45,851 nucleotides of DNA from Fibrobacterota bacterium. Lineage in GTDB: Bacteria > Fibrobacterota > OXYB2-FULL-49-7 > JAEUSG01. A program made the position numbers and the translations under genes. Below the pieces are notes generated by a model. The model made no database searches. It saw only the letters and a list, made by a program, of their open reading frames with translations, and was not told the origin of the DNA. Numbering within the stretch: position 1 is the first letter of the stretch; every line of letters begins with the position of its first letter. Of this stretch, positions 7,521 through 15,822 are shown one piece after another. The stretch spans positions 1 through 45,851 of the forward strand of contig JAEUSG010000549.1 in the NCBI GenBank assembly GCA_016788315.1. Direction: 5' to 3'.

Positions 7521-8437
7521 TAAAAGGAGGAATTCTGAAACAGAGCATTTTATCACTATTTCTGTTAATTGCACTCTTTGTTCAGGTTTCAGAGGCGCGT
7601 CCTATAAAAGAGGGTGACGTTCTTGAGATTAGTGTACCAGGGAATGCCACGCTTTCTGCAAAAGTTGTTGTGAATGAAAACGGCACTATAGATTATCCGC
7701 TGCTCACAGACAGATCAGTTGTCGGACTTTCCGTGCGTGAAGTTATGGATCTTCTCACATTTGCAGTTGCTAAATCAGATCCTGCAAATATGGTCGTTGT
7801 AAATCTGCTTTCCGAACATAAACTGAAAGTAAACGTTTTAGGACAGGTGAAAAAACCTGGAATGGTAATGGTTGACAAAGGGTCATCGATACAGGAAATC
7901 CTGCTTCAGGCTGAAGGTGCAACGGAAACAGCCAATCTGTCAGACATCCGTTTAGTCAGAAAAGACAATACTATAGAAAAATCAGAACAGATTAATCTTG
8001 AAGCATTCTTAGAGACAGGCAATTTAAGAGAGCTTCCGGAAATAAAGAACGGCGACACCTATATTGTTCTTAAGGAAAAAAGAAGCAGAACAGTAAAAGT
8101 TCTCGGTGCTGTAAAAAAACCTGGCTTCTTTACTCCTCTTTCTGAATCGAACCTGTTTGATCTTATACAGCTGGCGGGCGGACAGATGGACGATGCAGAT
8201 CTTACAAAGATCAGACATATTACAACTGTTAACAATAAGCGAATTGATACCTTTGTGAATTTACGGGATTTTTGGGAGGATTTTTCTTCGCAGGATCAAA
8301 TACCTAAGGTTCAGGAAGGTGATATAATTATTGTTTACAGAAAATCCATTACCTGGACAGCTTTTATGGGATGGCTACGGGATGGTGTGAGTCTGATTAC
8401 GGTATTTGTTCTTGTCAGGGGCTTGGCACTCAACTAA
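7517..8437 (+). CDS. Wza-like polysaccharide export protein (SLBB domains)
   Basis: About 300 residues: signal peptide (LSLFLLIALFVQVSEA), then a polysaccharide-export domain (PIKEGDVLEISVPG, ..IDYPLL), two SLBB domains (VNVLGQVKKPGMVMVDKG and VKVLGAVKKPGFFTPL), and a C-terminal hydrophobic/amphipathic helix (WTAFMGWLRDGVSLITVFVLVRG) like the membrane-piercing helix of Wza. I see no lipobox. It forms the outer-membrane or periplasmic export channel for capsule or exopolysaccharide. The listed start is the upstream TTG at 7517, but the strong AGGAGG at 7525-7530 lies inside that reading and points instead to a non-AUG start at CTG 7535 (or ATT 7532). The signal peptide is intact either way. 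There is no in-frame ATG, GTG or TTG between 7520 and the end of the signal peptide. Confidence 0.85.
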   Translation: MIKGGILKQSILSLFLLIALFVQVSEARPIKEGDVLEISVPGNATLSAKVVVNENGTIDYPLLTDRSVVGLSVREVMDLLTFAVAKSDPANMVVVNLLSEHKLKVNVLGQVKKPGMVMVDKGSSIQEILLQAEGATETANLSDIRLVRKDNTIEKSEQINLEAFLETGNLRELPEIKNGDTYIVLKEKRSRTVKVLGAVKKPGFFTPLSESNLFDLIQLAGGQMDDADLTKIRHITTVNNKRIDTFVNLRDFWEDFSSQDQIPKVQEGDIIIVYRKSITWTAFMGWLRDGVSLITVFVLVRGLALN

Positions 8438-8459
8438 GGAGCCAAAAAAAGGCTTTACA

Positions 8460-10619
8460 ATGGAAAAAAAAGTAACAGAACTGAATATCAGAGACTATAT
8501 TGCCATACTTATCAGAAGAAAGTGGACGATAATTATAGCTATTCTTTCTGTAATGGTTCCGCTTACTGTTTATGTGCGTTCTTTCCCTGATATATACCTG
8601 TCAACGGCTCAGATTGTTATAGATGATCTCAAAGCATCAAGCAGTGAATTTATGCCTCAGGCTTTGCGTACTACACGATCATTTAACTTCTATCAGGGTA
8701 TTTTCAAAAGCCGTTCCTACCTTGAGTCCATAATTGACAGCGTGGGCCGTTACCGTTTCAGGGACGCCATTCAGGATACATCAGATGCAATGCTTCGGCA
8801 GTTTGTTTCGACAGCAATAACACTGAAACTGACAAGCTACGAATCATTTGTAGAAGTCTCTTCTGTTGCCGGCACACCTAAGCTGGCATATGAGCTTGCC
8901 AATGCTGCAACAGAGAACTTCAAACTTTACTGCAGGGATGTTGTCGCTAAAGAGAGCGATAATATGGTGAAAGAGACAGAAAAACAGATTGATATAATCA
9001 GAAGCAAACTGGAAGATGCGGAAAAGGAATATAGAAATTTCAGGGAGAAGGTTGGGTCTTCCGGAGAGGGAGCTCTGGCGGAATTAAAAAATCTTCAAAG
9101 TAAATATTATGAACTTCGGAGCGAACGGACAAGCAAAGAGGCTGTTTACGAAGCGAACAGAGATCTCTTAAGGCTTCTTGAAAAGCGAATGGGGCCACGT
9201 GACATAAACGACAAGCGTGCAGGTGAATTGGCAAAGATTCAAAGACAGCTTATAGAGAAAGAAAAAGAAAAGCAGAGACTTGAATCTCTGGGACTTATGC
9301 TGGGATCAGCTTCGCAGATCAATATTGACATTGCTGATTTGGAAAAAGAGATACTGCGGATAGGCAATCCGGAACAGCAGGAGAGGATAGATCCTAAGGT
9401 CATCTCGCAGTGGCAGAAGATGAGAAAGCTTGTTGTTGAAGATGAGATGGAACTGGATATTCTGTCAAACAAACTGGCGGTGTATGACAGAAAAATAGAA
9501 GCATATAAGAGAGCACATCCGGATGAACTTTCACAGACTCTGGAACTTGCCCGTCTTGAAAGAGCAAGAAAAGTTTACGAAGATACTTACAACATTCTTC
9601 TTGAAAAAGTTGAAATGGCAAAAATCAGGCGTTCAGCTGAAACAGGTGGCGTAACAATAATCGATGCTCCAGTATTGCCGTTATCCCCTTTGCCGAAAAA
9701 TCAGGCGGTTTACTATATAGCAGGTCTGCTTACAGCTCTGATTATTGGCATAGGATATGTAATAATGCGGGAACTTCTTGATACAACTGTGAAGTCTACA
9801 GATGACCTTGAGTCAAAATATCAGATACCTGTTATCGGCACAATTCCTCACCTTGACATTTCGAAGAAGGCGGATCTTGAAGTTAAGAGACGCAGCGCAG
9901 ACGGGACAAAGGAAACAGTAACCATTTATCCCAGAGAGCTGCTAGATTTCAACAAGGATGAATCTGTAATTGCGGAATCATTTCGATCCTTACGCACCAA
10001 CCTGTTCTTCACAAGTCCGGATAAACCGCTTCGAACAATAGTTGTTTCCAGCTCCGGTCCTCATGAAGGAAAGTCGCTGACGGCCAGTAACCTCTGTCTT
10101 GCCTGCGCACAGTCCGGTAAAAGGGTTCTTCTGATAGATGCAGATTTGCGCCGGCCTATCCTGCACCATCTTTTCCAGCAGCCGCGTGAGAATGGTTTTA
10201 CCGATCTATTCCTTGGTAAAAATATTGACGATGTGATTAGACATACCGGTCTTGAGAATTTCAATCTTATAACAGCAGGCCGATTTACTCCAAGTCCGGC
10301 AGAACTATTAGGCAGTAAGAAAGTTGAATCTCTCATAAACGAATTTTCAAAGAGATATGATCTTGTTGTATTTGATACTCCACCCGTAATGGCTGTTACC
10401 GACGCCCCTCTTTTATCTACAAAAGTTGATGGCGTGGTTTTAATCATAAAATCATACTCAACCGATAAATCTGTTCTTGAGCGTGCTGTAGCTGCATTGC
10501 AGAATGTTAATTCCAGAATTGCGGGCTTCATATTAAATGATATCGATTTATCGCACCGGGCAGCTTCATACGGATATTACAAATATTATTATCATTACTA
10601 CCGTTCCCAAAAAGATTGA
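8460..10619 (+). CDS. Wzc-like tyrosine autokinase / polysaccharide co-polymerase
   Basis: 719 residues. Wzz-type chain-length domain with membrane helix 1 at about 22-40, long periplasmic coiled coils (about 180-400, Glu/Lys/Arg/Leu-rich), and helix 2 at about 416-440 after a Pro-rich PVLPLSPLPKN motif. Then a cytoplasmic BY-kinase: Walker A SGPHEGKS (about 532-539), A' VLLIDADLRRP (about 555-565), B VVFDTPP (about 635). The C-terminus is a tyrosine cluster (Tyr704, 706, 707, 709-711, 713, 714), the autophosphorylated tail. It sets polymer length and gates export together with Wza. The frame is open upstream to 8406, but I chose ATG 8460 because AAAAAGG lies seven bases before it and the earlier reading would overlap the wza end. 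Confidence 0.92.
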   Translation: MEKKVTELNIRDYIAILIRRKWTIIIAILSVMVPLTVYVRSFPDIYLSTAQIVIDDLKASSSEFMPQALRTTRSFNFYQGIFKSRSYLESIIDSVGRYRFRDAIQDTSDAMLRQFVSTAITLKLTSYESFVEVSSVAGTPKLAYELANAATENFKLYCRDVVAKESDNMVKETEKQIDIIRSKLEDAEKEYRNFREKVGSSGEGALAELKNLQSKYYELRSERTSKEAVYEANRDLLRLLEKRMGPRDINDKRAGELAKIQRQLIEKEKEKQRLESLGLMLGSASQINIDIADLEKEILRIGNPEQQERIDPKVISQWQKMRKLVVEDEMELDILSNKLAVYDRKIEAYKRAHPDELSQTLELARLERARKVYEDTYNILLEKVEMAKIRRSAETGGVTIIDAPVLPLSPLPKNQAVYYIAGLLTALIIGIGYVIMRELLDTTVKSTDDLESKYQIPVIGTIPHLDISKKADLEVKRRSADGTKETVTIYPRELLDFNKDESVIAESFRSLRTNLFFTSPDKPLRTIVVSSSGPHEGKSLTASNLCLACAQSGKRVLLIDADLRRPILHHLFQQPRENGFTDLFLGKNIDDVIRHTGLENFNLITAGRFTPSPAELLGSKKVESLINEFSKRYDLVVFDTPPVMAVTDAPLLSTKVDGVVLIIKSYSTDKSVLERAVAALQNVNSRIAGFILNDIDLSHRAASYGYYKYYYHYYRSQKD

Positions 10620-10621
10620 CA

Positions 10622-11239
10622 ATGTACGGCAAAAGCCAGTTCTATTATGCCTGTAAGAGATTAATAGACATTGCAGGAGCTTTTACCGGTCTAACCTTTT
10701 CAGTTCTTCTTGTTGTGCCTGTTGCGATTGCGATAAAAATAAATTCCAGAGGCCCTATCTTTTTTCGGCAGATCAGACTGAAGAAAAATGCAAAGCCGTT
10801 CATCTTCTACAAATTCCGCACAATGCTCATCAATGCCGGTCTTACTGATGTTGAAAGAGATATGATCAATGAAATGGGCGGTCCCCATTTTAAATCGAGG
10901 CTGGATCCGAGAATTACAGAGGTAGGACGCTTCTTACGTACCTTCAGCATAGATGAACTTCCCCAGTTCTGGAATGTGCTTAAAGGCGATATGAGTCTCG
11001 TCGGACCAAGACCTCCCTTGAAGCATGAATATGACAAATACAGTCAGCACGAGAAAAAGCGTTTATCTGTGAAACCGGGCGTAACAGGACTTTGGCAGAT
11101 TTCAGGGAGAAGCAAACGGACTTTTGAAGAAATGATCGAACTTGATCTTCTGTATATACAAAAAGCAGGTGTTATCTTTGATCTTTACATAATACTTGCA
11201 ACAATACCTGCTGTTGTTTTACGAAAAGGTGCATGGTAA
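10622..11239 (+). CDS. Undecaprenyl-phosphate sugar-1-phosphate transferase, short PglC-like type
   Basis: 205 residues, the size of the small monotopic enzymes that lack the four-helix N-terminus of WbaP. It transfers a sugar-1-phosphate to undecaprenyl phosphate at the cytoplasmic face of the inner membrane, the first step of repeat-unit synthesis. Evidence: re-entrant hydrophobic helix (about 18-37), GPIFFRQIRLKKN, FYKFRTM, LRTFSIDELPQFWNVLKGDM, SLVGPRPPL and KPGVTGLWQISGRS, the hallmark string of the bacterial sugar-transferase family. ATG at 10622 is preferred over an in-frame TTG at 10616 that overlaps the wzc stop. The sugar specificity cannot be read from sequence. Confidence 0.92.
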   Translation: MYGKSQFYYACKRLIDIAGAFTGLTFSVLLVVPVAIAIKINSRGPIFFRQIRLKKNAKPFIFYKFRTMLINAGLTDVERDMINEMGGPHFKSRLDPRITEVGRFLRTFSIDELPQFWNVLKGDMSLVGPRPPLKHEYDKYSQHEKKRLSVKPGVTGLWQISGRSKRTFEEMIELDLLYIQKAGVIFDLYIILATIPAVVLRKGAW

Positions 11240-12390
11240 TGAAGATAGCCTTTTTCATGTCCGAATACCCTTCGGCAGGAAAGGTCAACAGCAAAGGGGG
11301 ACTTGCTTCTTATACCGCCAATCTGTCAGAGGCGCTCAAATCCACAGGACATGAAAGCAGAGTCATTACACGTGCAGATCTAAAATGTGAACGGCCGTTG
11401 AGACGGTTGCGTTCCGCTCTCGAAAAAAGAGTATTTCCCGAAGTAAATTTTGAAAGATCTGTCTCTGCAGGATTAAGATCTGAAATTACAAGAATGGTTA
11501 GTGAAAAAAGGATTGACATAATACAGGTGCCGGAATATAACGGCGGAGCATCCGAACTTAAAGGGATTAATTGCCCCCTTGTTGTACGTTTCCATACACC
11601 TTCTTTTCTTGTAGACAGACTTAATGGAGTTGCATCGACCTTTCGAAGAAAAAGATGGTACGCATTGGAAGGGGAGGGGATTGCGGCTGCAAATGCTCTG
11701 ACCTCTTCCAGCGAAGGGCTGAAAAGAGAGGTCTGCAGGTTTTACGGTGTTGATGAAAATAGAGTGACAGTTATCAGAAATCCTGTAGATACAGTGACCT
11801 TTACACCGATGCATAAAGAGCACAGCAGATTCAGAATACTTTTCTGCGGCAGACTTGAAGAGAGGAAGGGGATGTCGATAATTGAAAAGGCGCTTCCCGA
11901 GATATTAAAGAAAACAGCAGATTCAGAAATTCTTTTTGCCGGGGGGGATACAGGAAGAAATGGTCTTCCTTACAAAGAGCTGCTTTCAGAAATAGCGGGA
12001 AAAGAGAGAGAGAGATTGCTCTTTAAAGGTTATGTTGAACGTGCGGAATTACCGGCTCTTTATAATTCGGCAGATGTTTTTATTATTCCATCGCTTTTTG
12101 ATAATTCACCAAACTCACTTTTTGAAGCGATGGCATGCGGCCTGCCATGCATAGGCAGCAGGGTTGGCGGTATAGATGAAATAATTTCAGATGGATCAAA
12201 TGGTCTTCTTTTTAATACGGAGAGGACTGATGAATTGACAGATCGCATATGTGAACTTTATAATAATTATCAGCTGCGGCAGACACTTGGAATTTCTGCC
12301 CGAAATCATATGGAAGAGTCGTACAGCATGAAGTATGCAGCAGAAGCTCATATCTCCTTTTACAAAAAAGTATGCAAGGGAGAATTATGA
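11239..12390 (+). CDS. GT4 family glycosyltransferase 1
   Basis: 383 residues, GT-B fold. The N-terminal nucleotide is bound in the acceptor lobe (MKIAFFMSEYP, KGGLASYTANL). The donor lobe has VTVIRNPVDTVTF, ILFCGRLEERKGM and the E-x7-E-type region FDNSPNSLFEAMACGLP, characteristic of retaining GT4 enzymes. It adds a sugar to the lipid-linked repeat unit in the cytoplasm. I chose the second ATG (11239), which overlaps the upstream TAA as TAATG and has AAAGG nine bases before it; an ATG at 11233 in the same frame is possible. The downstream gene overlaps it by four bases. Confidence 0.85.
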   Translation: MKIAFFMSEYPSAGKVNSKGGLASYTANLSEALKSTGHESRVITRADLKCERPLRRLRSALEKRVFPEVNFERSVSAGLRSEITRMVSEKRIDIIQVPEYNGGASELKGINCPLVVRFHTPSFLVDRLNGVASTFRRKRWYALEGEGIAAANALTSSSEGLKREVCRFYGVDENRVTVIRNPVDTVTFTPMHKEHSRFRILFCGRLEERKGMSIIEKALPEILKKTADSEILFAGGDTGRNGLPYKELLSEIAGKERERLLFKGYVERAELPALYNSADVFIIPSLFDNSPNSLFEAMACGLPCIGSRVGGIDEIISDGSNGLLFNTERTDELTDRICELYNNYQLRQTLGISARNHMEESYSMKYAAEAHISFYKKVCKGEL

Positions 12391-13601
12391 AGCGTAAGAT
12401 CTGTCTTATATCAAGCGAATATCCACCGGAAACAGGCTTTGGCGGTATTGGTACATACACAAAAATTATGGCGCACGCTCTTTCCGCAAAGGGGCATGAT
12501 GTCACTGTGATAACTTTGTCCGAGAAAAAAGAGGAATATGAAACGGCAGATGGACCTGTTAAAATTGTAAGGGTTTCTGCCGGGAAATATCCGCTGCCTC
12601 AAGGAAAAATATTCTGGCGGATTCGAATGCTGGCCTACAGATATTTGCCCCATTCCCTTGTCAGAATGGCATTTGCGGCTTCCGTGGCAAAGGCCTTTAA
12701 GAGATTATCCAGTGAACGTCCATTTGATGTTGTCGAAGCTGCAGATTGCGGCGCGGAGAGCTATTATCTTAAGCTGCCGAAAGAGACAAAGTTTATTGTA
12801 AGACTTCATACACCCTATTCATTTTCGCTTAAGTTCAATAGTCAGGGCATAGGCCGGTTTGATCGAAAAAAGCTAGAAAGTATGGAAAAAGCCTGTTGTA
12901 AAAGGGCAGACACCGTAACTTCGCCAACAGAAGCTTTGGCTATCCCTCTAATAAGAGATTGGGATCTGAAAAAAGTTGTGGTTTTCCCTAATCCAATGGA
13001 TTTTGAAAACATACCGCCCTTGATCGAAGAAGGAGAGGGAAAAACATGTATAACATATACCGGCCGGCTTGAATACAGAAAAGGAGTTCACCTCCTTATT
13101 AAGGCCTATGCGGAGTTAAAAAAGCTTGGTATAAAGGAGAAATTGCTGATTATAGGTCGGGCCTATGGAGAATCGGGAATAAAGGGTAAGAGTTACGGCG
13201 ATTTGATAAAAGATCTTATAAAAAAATATCAAATAGGTGAGGATATTGAGTGGATAGAGGGACTTCCCCGGACAGAGCTGTTAAAACATCTCAAAAGAAC
13301 AAAAGTTGCCGTATTTCCTGCAGTATGGGATAATTACCCATACGCCTGCCTTGAAATGATGGCTGCCGGAATTCCTGTGGCAGCTTTTAAAACAGGAGGG
13401 TTTCCGGAAATGGTTAGAGATGGGATAGATGGATCTCTCGCTAAAGCGATGGATTGCCGTGATCTAGCCTTGAAAATATCAGAGTTGATCACAGAATCAG
13501 AAAAAGCAGAATGCTTGGCACGTTCGGCAAAACAGAGGGTTTCCGAAATCTGCAGTATATCAGAAATAGTAAAAAAGAATGAAGATGTTTATTACTCCTG
13601 A
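12387..13601 (+). CDS. GT4 family glycosyltransferase 2
   Basis: 404 residues, GT4 layout: KICLISSEYPPETGFGGIGTYT at the start (glycine-rich acceptor loop), FIVRLHTPYSFSLKF, then the donor lobe with VVFPNPMDF, ITYTGRLEYRKGVHLL and the signature VWDNYPYACLEMMAAGIPV. Start ATG 12387 is preceded by AGGGAG and overlaps the previous stop (ATGA); an ATG five codons earlier lacks a good ribosome-binding site. It resembles the first GT4 in architecture and may have arisen by duplication. The sugar donor and linkage are unknown. Confidence 0.85.
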   Translation: MKRKICLISSEYPPETGFGGIGTYTKIMAHALSAKGHDVTVITLSEKKEEYETADGPVKIVRVSAGKYPLPQGKIFWRIRMLAYRYLPHSLVRMAFAASVAKAFKRLSSERPFDVVEAADCGAESYYLKLPKETKFIVRLHTPYSFSLKFNSQGIGRFDRKKLESMEKACCKRADTVTSPTEALAIPLIRDWDLKKVVVFPNPMDFENIPPLIEEGEGKTCITYTGRLEYRKGVHLLIKAYAELKKLGIKEKLLIIGRAYGESGIKGKSYGDLIKDLIKKYQIGEDIEWIEGLPRTELLKHLKRTKVAVFPAVWDNYPYACLEMMAAGIPVAAFKTGGFPEMVRDGIDGSLAKAMDCRDLALKISELITESEKAECLARSAKQRVSEICSISEIVKKNEDVYYS

Positions 13602-13637
13602 AATCAGTTATTTTCCTGTTAAATGGGGAATAGGTAA

Positions 13638-14720
13638 ATGAAGATTGCTCTTATCGTTCCGTCAAAGATAAACTGCGGCATCGCAGATTATTCGATGGAT
13701 CTTCGCGGTGCTTACAAAGGGGAAATGGATCTGATCCACGATCCTCTGTTTAAGGCTGCAGAATATGATATTCTTCATGTTCAGTTTGAAGCGGTGCTCT
13801 TCAGGAAAAACAGGACAACGCTTTTTCCCAGACTTATGCAGAATAATTCTGAAAAAGTTAAGATAGTTACAGTTCATGAAGTGTGGGATGACAATCCTTA
13901 TATAGAAAAGCGTCCTGTTGAGGGCGGTCTTATTAATTTTATCCGTAAGATCCGCTATGACTTCAGACATGCACTTGAATACCGTGAAGAGAGACTAGCG
14001 AGACTACGCTATCTTTCCGATGCCGTTATAGTCCATACACGCAATGCAAAGCAGGTTCTTACAAAAAAAGGATGTGATCCGGAAATAATACATGTCATCC
14101 CGATGCCTGTATTTGACAGACGCCCAGACCCTAGATCTGTTCCCGGACTAACCGTAAAGAAAGATAAACTTGTTGCACTTATGTTCGGTTTTATTACGCC
14201 TGCTACGGATTATGATACTGTGCTTAAGGCTTTTACTGAGGTAAAGAATATTTACACCCTTGTAATAGCAGGCGGTACCAGACGGCCCGAGGATGTAGCA
14301 TTTTCCTCACAGCTTGATCATAAAATTGAGGAGCTTGGACTTTCTGCCCATGTTGTTAAGCTTGGCCATGTAGCCTCTAAAGATCTCGATGCCCTTTTCA
14401 CATCGGCTAATATATTCATACATGCGCCGAAAATTAAAACTGCCTCTTCAGCTTTGGCTAACGCACTGGGAGCAGGGCTGCCGGTTATCGCTTCAGAAGG
14501 GAATCAGGTATTGGAAATTAACGCAGAGCACAATTGTATAAGGACGTTTACCCCTGGAGATACGGATAAGATTGTGCTCCATATGCGTGAGCTCGTTGAT
14601 AAGGATGAACGGGTGAAAGCTCGTGAAAGAATCCGTTTTTATGCTGAAGAGCATACTTTAGATAAATTTGCCGAGTCCCATCTTTCACTGTACAGGAGGC
14701 TTCTTGAACATCGCAATTGA
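13638..14720 (+). CDS. GT4 family glycosyltransferase 3
   Basis: 360 residues. MKIALIVPSKINCGIADYS begins the first lobe, with YDILHVQFEAVLF (an HVQxE segment common in GT4 enzymes). The second lobe has LVALMFGFITPATDYDTVLKAF, YTLVIAGGTR and the late HAPKIKTASSALANALGAGLPV segment, where one Glu of the usual E-x7-E motif is not evident; Ser/Ala-rich residues stand in its place. It may therefore be a divergent or catalytically altered member. It follows a 36-base gap, the largest between glycosyltransferase genes here. Its stop (14720) overlaps the next gene's proposed TTG start. Confidence 0.75.
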   Translation: MKIALIVPSKINCGIADYSMDLRGAYKGEMDLIHDPLFKAAEYDILHVQFEAVLFRKNRTTLFPRLMQNNSEKVKIVTVHEVWDDNPYIEKRPVEGGLINFIRKIRYDFRHALEYREERLARLRYLSDAVIVHTRNAKQVLTKKGCDPEIIHVIPMPVFDRRPDPRSVPGLTVKKDKLVALMFGFITPATDYDTVLKAFTEVKNIYTLVIAGGTRRPEDVAFSSQLDHKIEELGLSAHVVKLGHVASKDLDALFTSANIFIHAPKIKTASSALANALGAGLPVIASEGNQVLEINAEHNCIRTFTPGDTDKIVLHMRELVDKDERVKARERIRFYAEEHTLDKFAESHLSLYRRLLEHRN

Positions 14721-15822
14721 TCTTCGCGGGCTGTCTATGGCCTATGAAAACAGAGGTATAGGATACCACCTGAAGACACTTGCAGCTGCCCTTCCCGGTC
14801 TGGCTCCTGAGATGAAGTTCAAATTTATTTTTCGCGATAAAGAGCGGGCTCAATTGTATACCCCGTCAGAGTCCAATGTTGAGTCCTTTGTAATGGCGCC
14901 GCTTACAAAAAGAACCTGGATGGAGGATCAGTTCAGAATTCCTCTTTTTGTAATTCGAAATAGAATAAATGTCTGGCACTGTCCGGTTGCGCTGGGTCCT
15001 CTACATGGAATTAACATTCCTGTGTTTCCATTTTGTGCAGTTGTAGCAACCATACACGATTTACATGTTGAAAAGCTTCCAGATCCTCAGATGTCAGCAT
15101 ATAGAAATGAAAGAAGATATAAGCTTCAAAGACTCTTTATTAAAAAGAGTTATATGGTAGCGGTATCTGAGGCTACAAGAAAATCAATAGAAGGGAGCGG
15201 CCTTTCTTCAAAAAAAGGAATACATGTAATTCCGAATTGCTTGCGTCCAGGCGAGTATAATGAACCGCCGCTAACAGATAAGGAAAAACTTATACTTTTT
15301 ATCGGAGATGCTGCACACAAGAATGTGAATGGTGCAATTACTGTTTTCAGGAGTCTGGCGGCACGTCACCCCGATTGGCGTTTTGTTATGGTTGGCGCGC
15401 AAAGCAGAATTGCAGCCATGGTTACAGGAGGTCCCCAGTCTCTTGCTGCAATGAACACGCTGCAGATAACCGAAAACATTTCTGAAGAAGAGATGCAGCG
15501 CCTTTACAAAAAAGCATCTATTCTGTTTATGCCTTCACTCTCTGAAGGTTTCGGCATTCCTGTTATTCAGGCTTTTGCAAATTCTGTGGTCCCCGTTATA
15601 TCGGCACGTTCAGCACTTCCTGAGGCTGGAGGATCGTCTGCGATTTATGTAAATCCTATGAGTGTACAGGATATGGCTGATGGTCTGGATGCTCTTATGA
15701 GCGATCCCGCTAAACTTGCTCTCCTTTCTAAAAAAGGATATGAAAGGGCAAAGCAGTATACTCCCGAATACCAGCTTCCTAAATTGATTGCCCTTTACAG
15801 AAAGGCTGCACGGCGTGTTTAA
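14704..15822 (+). CDS. GT4 family glycosyltransferase 4 (TTG start)
   Basis: 372 residues. NIAIDLRGLSMAYENRGIGYH at the start is typical of GT4 (mannosyltransferase-like) enzymes that begin with a Asp-x-Arg-x-x loop. VATIHDLHVEKLP, AVSEATRKSI, IHVIPNCLRPG, LFIGDAAHKNVNGAI and the signature PSLSEGFGIPVIQAFANSVVPVI follow; the SEGFG and PVIQA segment is the donor-binding E-x7-E region. I chose the TTG at 14704 because AGGAGG (14694-14699) sits directly before it. An ATG at 14668 in the same frame lies upstream of that site and deep in the preceding gene. The start overlaps the previous gene by 17 bases. Confidence 0.85.
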   Translation: MNIAIDLRGLSMAYENRGIGYHLKTLAAALPGLAPEMKFKFIFRDKERAQLYTPSESNVESFVMAPLTKRTWMEDQFRIPLFVIRNRINVWHCPVALGPLHGINIPVFPFCAVVATIHDLHVEKLPDPQMSAYRNERRYKLQRLFIKKSYMVAVSEATRKSIEGSGLSSKKGIHVIPNCLRPGEYNEPPLTDKEKLILFIGDAAHKNVNGAITVFRSLAARHPDWRFVMVGAQSRIAAMVTGGPQSLAAMNTLQITENISEEEMQRLYKKASILFMPSLSEGFGIPVIQAFANSVVPVISARSALPEAGGSSAIYVNPMSVQDMADGLDALMSDPAKLALLSKKGYERAKQYTPEYQLPKLIALYRKAARRV

